Positions 55,532-64,000 of a stretch of DNA of 64,000 bases are shown here, one piece after another (positions within the stretch are counted from its first letter, which is position 1; each line of letters starts with the position of its first letter). The DNA lies in contig VYZB01000385.1 in assembly GCA_013397455.1 (NCBI GenBank), forward strand, positions 759,424 through 823,423. Reading direction: 5' to 3'. The notes below the pieces were generated by a model that made no database searches, was not told the origin of the DNA, and worked only from the letters and a program-made list of their open reading frames with translations. A program made the translations under genes and the position numbers. Source of the DNA: Crotophaga sulcirostris (Eukaryota; Chordata; Aves; Cuculiformes; Crotophagidae).

Positions 55532-58500
55532 CTTAAAAAGCAAAGCAAAAAGGATTAATTAGTAAACAACTCTACCAAGGCTTCTTCTTACCAATATTTA
55601 AAATACAAATCATTATTTGAACTGCAAAGCGTCCAGCAGTGGGACCAGGGCTATCCTCTCACACACTGGCTTCACCTTCAGCTCTCAATTATGGCAATTA
55701 TCAATAACAAATTCAGCTGTGACTGAAAAAAACCACATAGTCAGTTTTCTCACATTCCTCTTACTACAAAGAGGAGGCAACACAATTTTAACTTGTGCAG
55801 GAAAGACTGAAAAATCAAGGTGAAAGTATTCAAGATATCTGGAATATGAACTGCAGAACCATTTATAATCTGCATGGAAGCTGACAAAAGCTACTTAAAC
55901 GTACCAGCAACACAATTCTGACCTCACATTCACTGTGACTTTATTAACATATGAAAAAAAAAAAATTCCAAACTGCCCACTATACTTAAATAAAAATAAC
56001 AATCATTTTCTATCAACAGCTGTTTTTTAGTCTTGAAAAAGTTTTTTCATAACAGAAGGAAAAATAACCAAGCAACATTCTGCTGTTGGTGGTTTTGTTG
56101 GGGGATTTTTTGTTTTGTTTAGAGGACAAATTTTCAAAGTTTTAAAAGTTTTTATCATTAAGCTAATTAGTCATTTTAGCAAAATCTTGATTCTGAATTG
56201 CCATTAAACGCCACACACATTTTCCCATGGTCCATACACATTTAAGAGATTTCTCTCTACCCTTTTTGTGCCTTTGAAAAAAAAAACTGTATTACTTATA
56301 GTCCAATCAAAGTGCAGCAACAGCTGGAACGTAGAACTAAAATGACCATCAAATTCTGTATATAGTAGAAAGAGTGATTTAAGTGCACGAGTGCTTTCCT
56401 GTTGAGTAGCTACTGAGCCAGCTCTGCCCCCAAAACACAGGAGAGAGCCTAATGTTGTTTTCAAAGAAATTAACATGAAAAGACAAGCCTAAAATAACCA
56501 TTCTAAAATCAACATAAAACTGGCATTAATTTGCTTCTTATTAAAAATGGATATCAAAATACAAAAAATACGATCGATAATAAAAAAAAATAAAGAATAA
56601 AAGTAAAATTTGCTGGTTTGACTATAAATAAGTACTCTTGGTACTATCTGTAGCTAGAACTAGATAAAAATATTCATTGCAAGTCAAACACTGCACTAGT
56701 TTGCATCCATGGCAAAACACCATTTCTTCAATAGCAACTCACAGCTTGAGGCTTGGAACAAACTCCACGTTTCAAGTACGTGGGCGTCAGTCACCACGAT
56801 TAAACTAAACCCAAAACTATCTTTACAGCTTTAACAGGACGGAACTGCCATCAGTCAGCTTCGCCACGACCAGACCTACCACAATCAAATCAGACAACAG
56901 TCAGGTTTACACCCAGATCCTCTCCCGCTGAAGCGTCAGTGGAAGCGTCTGACACTGTTTTGCCATTTCCAGTTCTGCAGTCTCCCTCTCCCCAGCCAAA
57001 TATTTTACATATTTTACATTATGCCACCAATTACAGTAAAACTTTGCAGGAAAGGGGCTTTAGGTGACCTCACACTCACTTTAGGTTCACACTCACTACC
57101 GTGCCACAGCCAGCCTGTTCACTTTCCACTATTGTGTTTTACTAAAAAGTTTTGCAGTAGACTGAAAGACAAACAAAAAACCCCACAGCAATCCTTATCG
57201 GGGAGCTTTTTACCAAAATACATCACAACTGCAGGCTGCACCCACCACGCAGGGCTGGAGGAAGCAAGGTGAACGGGCAGCCACAGGCTGACATTAAGAA
57301 CATGTTTAGAAAAAAATAAAAGCCCTGATCCACTAGACACCCAAACAGATAGCAGAAAAAAGGGTTTGGGGAGTTTTGTTTTGTCTTTTAAATCCTCCTC
57401 CTCATTGGAGAAGGGGGAAAAAAATAAAATTGGACTGCCTACCTTGTAGCACTACAAAAAGGTATTTTCATTGAAATGCAGAATTTGCCAAAGACTGACA
57501 GAGGACTAGGAGCCCTTCACAGGAAGGGCATAAAAATGCCTTCAGAAGGATATGCTCCAGAGAGAAATTTTCTCCTGAGGCTTTTGAAATGCACACACCT
57601 TTCACTGCACCCCGTAATGTCAATCTATTATTCAAATATCTCCAGGGAGTGGTGCTTGTGAAACCCTGCACTGTTAACCTACCCTTGGAGGCATGCAAAG
57701 AGCTATTTTCATAGCAGTTTCGAGCCTTGTCCTCCTCCCTGTACAAATATTTAAAAAGTGATCTCCACCCTCCGCTTCCGAGACCTGCAGTCCTAGGGCC
57801 CAGACACATCCAGCACCAGACAACAGAAATAAGAATATATGTATTCATAGCAAAGTACATTCATAGCAAAAACTGCCGTGGGCTTTTTTTAATGTTACTA
57901 TAAACTCATCCCATTTTTCCCTTCCAATTTTGCAGCTTTTTAAAAATTAGTTTTTATAGGTTCACACCTTCCAGTCTTCCCTTCCATACTTCTATACCTC
58001 ATGTATCAAGAGAGCAGGATGTAGAAAAGGAAAAATGACACATCCAGATCATGCCAAGAAGGGATGCTCTGCAAGCAAGTGCTGCTCTTAGCTCAGTGAA
58101 TTTCTTGGTACAAGGAACTTTTACATTAACAGATATTAACATTAACAGGCTTGTATTTTTGCCTCCAGGACACAAATATCACAACGCTATTGTGTGATAA
58201 AATATTCAAGACTATGGCAATGTTGCTCCTGAATAAATTAAGGAAATTTAAAAATTAAATTAAGGGGACAGGGAATATGCTTTCTGGACAAACTGGCCTT
58301 GCACAAAACATGCAACTCCATTGCTGCTACAGAGCTGACAGAAGGGAAAAGGAAGAAGAAGGCAAAAAGAGATGAATAAATGAAAACACAAGCCAAAAAA
58401 AACCACCCAAACAAAAACTGAGCTGCAATTAAAAATGTGTACATGCACACACAGTGTAAAATTCAGGAAATTTCAACATGCTCGTAATCAGACAGTCCTC

Positions 58501-61500
58501 AAGCACATCAACTGAAAGTAAAGCACACCACTTACCCCAAGCTCTGCTAAAGGAATAGCTAGGGCTCACTGGAGATAGTACTTGCAGCAGTATTATTTCT
58601 CTAGCACCACCTCTTTAGCACACAGCCAAGAGGGTTGTGTCTCACCTGTTTGCATTCACACTGATGGGTGCTCAGAGACAAGGAGGTGTGCCCCCTGTCT
58701 CCAGTCTCAGAGGGTGCTGCCTGACAGCATGGCTAGGAAGCAATCACACACTTAACATCTCCCACTGATTCCTACAGGCAAAGGTAATTTCAGAAAAAGC
58801 TTATGCAAGACCTACCAAGGAGCAGATGTGAAGTAACTGCTAATTCACACACACACCTTAAACCAGTGTCATTGTTCCTAACCAGTATTTCCATACCCAA
58901 ATAGATTAACTATGGAGTGTATGGATCCCAAGCTGTACATCCTCCTCCCTGGGGTGCAAGAAGGACGCAGCAGTCTCTGATGCAAACTGCTCTTTTCTTT
59001 CTTTGCTTTCACACAAAGCACTCTGAGAATGAGTTACAATGGCACACGTCAGGCATAAAATCATGATCCTACCCTGCAACGGGGCACAAGAGGGTAAGCG
59101 AAGCAACAGGTCCACAGAGGGGGTGAGAACCTTGCACAAGAGGCTGGGCAAGGAAGCATCAGTCTCGATTTCCTTTCCAGACAGCCAGGGGACACTGGGC
59201 ATGGAGAAGCCAGGAAAGGAAAAGAACAGTTAGATTTGCAACTACATCTGCATTTCAGCATAACCAATGAACAGGGGGCCGAATTTCAAAGAATGGCTCT
59301 GTTACATAAATGAATGAAAGGCAGCATGGAACTGGAAAAAATAGAAAATAAAACCAGGAATGTTGCAGGTGATGCTCCAATACCACCCATACAGAAGGAT
59401 CTCTGTGCAGTTTCAACTTCTCAGCAAAAAGCACATGACCACCTGGTTTTCCTCATCAGTTTCAGTTATCAAAGTTATTGACTGAACAACTAATCAGTAT
59501 CAATTTCTAATCAGCTGGAAAATCTCTGTTATCCATGGCTATGAGCCATGACATTAGGAATAATAAGTTATTTGTGGGAATATTTAATCAGAAGGGTTTC
59601 TTAAATGGACTTAGCAAAAAGGACAAAATATATAGTTATCTGTGGGGAAAACAAGGGAAACTGTCAGTTGAGAAAAACCCAGTCTAGTAACTAGAAAATG
59701 TTATTTCTTCCACTCCTTAATCTCCAATCCAGTGTCATTTAACTTGAAATAAAAGGAACAGTCAGAGATGCTAAGCAGGAAAGTGGTACACAGGGATGGA
59801 GATGGAAGAATGTATCTAGATTGATAAAACTGAATCTTACAGCTAGAATTCAACTTTCCCAAACTTTTAAAAATCGCAAAATCCTGACAGAAGCATTCTT
59901 GCAGGTACAAAGCTCACTGAGCTTGTTCCAGATCACGCTGCCAACCACTGCAATGCAGAGACAGCCAGAGCACTGCAGGCTGGCAGCATGACACTTCAAA
60001 GGAATGGAGAGATGGGTCACTTGTGAATAATCTGCTCTTAAGAGGTCTCAAAAAGGGACTGAGACTTTGATTTCAGAGTCTGCACAGCTCCTGTCCAAGA
60101 GAGGTATTTTCAGCCAGTATTGGACAGGATTTTTTAGTAAACATATCTGGAAATACTAAGCATATGTGATGTTTCCATGTTTTGTAAATGCTATTAAAAG
60201 GATAACTTGCTAAGAATACTCTGGGCTTTATTTAATGTGTTGATTACATCATAAAAGACCTTTTCTGCCTGACATAGAGCCAGGTGGTATTCCACAGGTC
60301 AAGATCTGTTCTCTTCAGGGAGTTAACAACAGGTGACAGCAAGACACAGTCATTCTGGTGCACACTTGTGGCTCAAAAATATGACTCAAACTCTTCTAAC
60401 ATAGCGAAGCTAAAACTACAGGGTTTGGGAGGGTGAAGAGTGGTGTTTCTGCAAGAAGTGAAAAATAAGCCCATCCTTTCAACAACTCACTCGAGCAGCT
60501 CCAGAACTGCAGGCTGTATTAACCCTGTCCAAGCTTGCTGTCGAGGCACTGCAGGCTGCCAGAACATTGAGAGTCTTCTGATAAAACATTTGCCTCAACT
60601 GGTATCCCAGCACAGCTTCTTTCCTAGTGCCTCGGGGAAGGGATAATGCAAAAAAGAAGCACTGATTAAGTGGGCTGAACTGCACAACACAAAGCTTCCA
60701 TTCAAAAACCCTGCTGGTTTTCAGCTTGAGTTACCAACACTATTTATCTTGCCCCACTGAGTGGAATCCCATATCATAGCATGAATCCTATAATATCTCG
60801 ATATATAGCAAATACTGCTCAGGTAAATGGCACAGCAAACTAGAATTTCTTGCACCAATTCTTGTCATGGAGGTATGCATGAGTCTTACAAGGAAAACAA
60901 AGAGAATCACAAGTCTAATGCCACATTTTGTCCATACTATTGATTTTCTAATAATTATTCACAGGTTGAGGGAGGGACCCCTGGCTGAAACCTGGCAGTT
61001 GTTGCCAGCTTTTCATGCTGTAGATGCCTTCCTGAAGAATTCTTCCTTAACATTTCAGGTGTACATACAGTGTCCTCAAATTTCCCTTTAAATGACCTAC
61101 AATAACAGGCAATTTCCTACCTTTCCCCGAGAAGTCTTCAATTAAAATTATTATTGAGAACTGTTTCTGTTATAGCTAAGAAATGGCTTAGCAGCTGCGA
61201 GCTTACAGAATAACCACCTCTACAACCGAAGCTCAAAAAAAAAATATATAAAGTCAGACTAAGAAAATAAATTGCCAGTCAGACTGCTCTAATTAATCCA
61301 TGCAGTGCAAGTTACCTGTAGAAAACTGCATCAAGGAAATGCATATGTGGTTTTATACCACAGTGTATTCAGACTGCTTTCTTGACTAAGCATAAACCTT
61401 TGCATATTTTGAAGAATCCAAAAATCTCACACAAATTGAGAAACCAACTTCATATAACAATATGTGATTTTTTACATTCTACATTATAACTGAGAAAGGC

Positions 61501-64000
61501 ATCAAACCTCTGAAGTGAAACACAAGATATAAGGGGTCAGTAGATATGAAAGAATCTTTTCAGCTATGCACTCCTGTGCACAAGTCACAAGAAACTGGGA
61601 ATGTGCAGTGGCACTGCCCAACAAGAGCCTCTATCTGAAAAGACTCATTAAAGCAGGCGCTGCTGTTTCATCTTCCATTAAAAGACTGACTTTGGCTAGC
61701 AGTGTTTGGTTTGGTTTTAAACCAGTGCATATGATTTCCTGCAGAAGGAAATAAAAATCCATTAATGAGATTTCAGTAAAAACAAATTCAGAACATGGAA
61801 GAAGCAAATCCTCGTGGCACTAATCAGTACAATGCAGTGCCTATAGTGGAGCTCTGCCAACACACAGAGAATTCCCACCTCACCAAGAGCCCAGGTCCAC
61901 TTCTGTTCTGTTATGTTGCACCATAATGCACCAGAACTGAATTTTTGTAGAGAAACTTTATCCCTGTGACGCAGTGCTTAAACCAAATTAAGAAGCAGGC
62001 ACAGCATTACTTCCTGGTTATGCAGCCAAACATTTTAAGACCAAAAGTTACTCTTAACTTTTTCTCCTTACAAAGTTATTTCCTGTTCCCTTTGCATACA
62101 GCTTATTTCCCTCATTCCACTAGGTTATGTGCCACATCTTTTTCCATTAATTGCTTTTAAGATGTTTTTTAATTTCATTCTTTAAATTTTGTATAGTTTC
62201 AGAATTTTTGTTGGTCTTTTTTTTTTTAAACAAAAAAAAAATACAATTTCTCTTTGATGTCACTCTTAGTGACATGTTTAAAGAAAGAATTCCAGATTAA
62301 TTAGATTCCTAGTTTGTCTTTACCAGGCCTAATTACTAAGGCTGTTTTGTTTAAGAGAGTGTTGTAAATGATAGACATGCTGGAAAAAAGCAAATATGCC
62401 AAAACCCACTTGATGTATGGTGAGGGAAAGGAGAGGCAAGCACCACATGCTAGAATATTGGTTTGGTCTATACAACAGAATCATTATCAAAATTTAATCC
62501 TCAAAAAGCTTAAGCTATTAGAAATCACTACCTTAAATGTGCTATAAATTGTTTCTGTAACACATTCAAAACGCACATGTAATACAATAATTGGAAAGCA
62601 CTATGTAAAAGTAAATTACAACGAAGCAACTGTGACAAACAATCCCTCCAGCACAGCACAGGAAAAAAAACACCAAGTCAAGCATTAATGTTTACAGAAG
62701 TCCCTCCTCCCGAGTTATTTTATATAAGCTTTTTTGTACACTGAATATGTCTATAAGGAAACAGCACAAAAACATACTTATTTAAACAAAACTTATGAAT
62801 TTGTCACTTCTTTCTCATAAACACAAGTCAGGGGGTGATGATCAGGACTAGAAAAATCATCTTAAGACACTCCGTGCTAGACATCAATTATTAAAACTCA
62901 GGGAAAGCCTTGTGACCTTCCCAAAGAAGTGGAACACTGTTTTCTGTTCTCTGAAGAACTCCTCCTTGGTCATTTACAGCCTAGAAAAAGTGGAGTTTTG
63001 GTCCATGATTAGAAAAACACTGGCAAACACATGGGTTAGAAAAGATGTCTGATTACAAATTCATGCTTAACGTGGCAAGGGATGACCTCATCAGATGGGC
63101 ACGTACATTTTGAGTTTCTTCCAGAGGAGAAAAAAAACACAGTAATAACATCCCACTTCCATACTGCCTTTACCATGGAAGGATTGAAACCTTTTTAAAA
63201 TTACTATATGACTGAATTGGGAATGTCAACTAGATGAGCTCTCATGGTTCCTTGGAGTCCCAATTTCTTTCACTGATTAAAAATAACAGACTGTGCAACA
63301 CACCATTTTTATTCTTTTTATCATCGATACATTTAGTGAACACGAGAACAAACATATTGATGCACAACCCAGTTAAAAAACCACCATTCTAAAGGACTGC
63401 TTTATTAAGTACAATGAATTTTTATATGTTACTGAGAACAAGAATAAACGGGGAAAAAGTTCAAGCAGTACGACATTTAAAAATACTGAGTTACTTTGTT
63501 CTGTATTATGAAATGTTATTTGCGCAGTCACTTTACTATCAAAGATTGAATTCCACCTTCTGACAGTAGAAGTTTGGCTTTAAACAGAAGGAAATGTAGG
63601 CTGACTACTAGGGAGCAGAAAGGGCATCTTACAGTTACTGCATCTGGACACTGGACACTGCAGTCATTCATTTTAATCTTACTTATAAACTTACCCAGGT
63701 TTATCTTTAAATCTGACTGATCTCTGTGCGAAAACAAACAACCAAAGATGTACCAAAAAGTTGAAGTTTTGGCATTTAAACCCAAAGCCTATGTCTTACC
63801 TAAGCCAGTATATTTCTTAGTTTTAAGTTTACCTTTCCCTCTGGGACATGAGGATGCAGCAATGCTGAACTGCCTCCTAAAATCAGAGTATTTCAGGCTG
63901 CTTGTCAGAAGTACAGCAGCATTGTTTCAAAGCTTTTAAGGGAGGAACAGCTCGCATACAGCTGTCAGCTCAAGGAAAACAATGAAATATTTTTTATAAA
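55532..64000. other. RAB27A 5' intron and upstream region, no coding exon seen
   Basis: No exon, RNA gene or clear transposon recognised. It probably contains non-coding 5' exons of RAB27A, which cannot be called from sequence alone. There is no CpG island. A modest cluster of about ten CpGs lies at 56,768-56,955. Small structures are an 8-bp-stem palindrome at 62257-62275 and a T11/A10 inverted homopolymer at about 62217-62240. Confidence 0.5.
62257..62275. repeat. palindrome with 8-bp perfect stem
   Basis: ATGTCACT, a 3-nt loop CTT, then AGTGACAT. It is a perfect 8-bp inverted repeat containing paired TGTCACT/AGTGACA half-sites. It may be chance or a dimeric protein-binding site. Confidence 0.7.

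Noticed and set aside
57468..57860. 130-codon minus-strand open frame upstream of RAB27A
   Set aside because: No similarity to RAB27A, PIGB or other expected neighbours, and no splice junction joins it in frame.

Overview
The window looks like a piece of a bird chromosome. It is AT-rich and spliced, and it carries several truncated CR1-type LINE 3' ends and a solitary retroviral LTR. The only two genes I can prove, RSL24D1 and RAB27A, are both on the minus strand. They are also neighbours in the same order and orientation in other amniotes (human 15q21). I cannot name the species from the sequence.

Layout. Bases 1 to about 42,500 hold no exon I can recognise. By vertebrate synteny this is the gene-poor stretch between UNC13C and RSL24D1. 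It contains CR1 relics (13.6, 20.7 and 40.1 kb), weak ancient MIR-like SINE relics, microsatellites, a 10-N assembly gap at 28,949 and one isolated CpG patch with a TATA box near 38.7 kb. RSL24D1 (six coding exons, 163 aa) runs from 47,889 down to 42,885. Its CpG-island promoter contains a 48-bp minisatellite in which nearly every unit carries a CTCF-like core. An LTR of about 500 bp lies at the upstream edge of that island. RAB27A (five coding exons, 221 aa) runs from 55,511 down to 52,035, with a long AT-rich 3' UTR below it. Its introns hold a CR1 copy, a 93-bp tandem duplication and a CpG-rich polypyrimidine tract. From 55,532 to 64,000 I see no coding exon. This should be RAB27A 5' UTR intron and upstream sequence, and the main promoter is probably outside the window.

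Function. The genes are neighbours but do not share a pathway. RSL24D1 is a nucleolar factor for assembling the large ribosomal subunit. RAB27A is a small GTPase that docks melanosomes, lytic granules and other secretory organelles at the plasma membrane. Both reading frames join exactly across GT-AG introns and give the usual family lengths, so both genes look intact.

The most unusual structure is the minisatellite at 47,965-48,319. It has six full 48-bp units, one short unit and one diverged unit, with two alternating unit types. It could be a clustered CTCF or insulator element at the RSL24D1 promoter. That function is inference.
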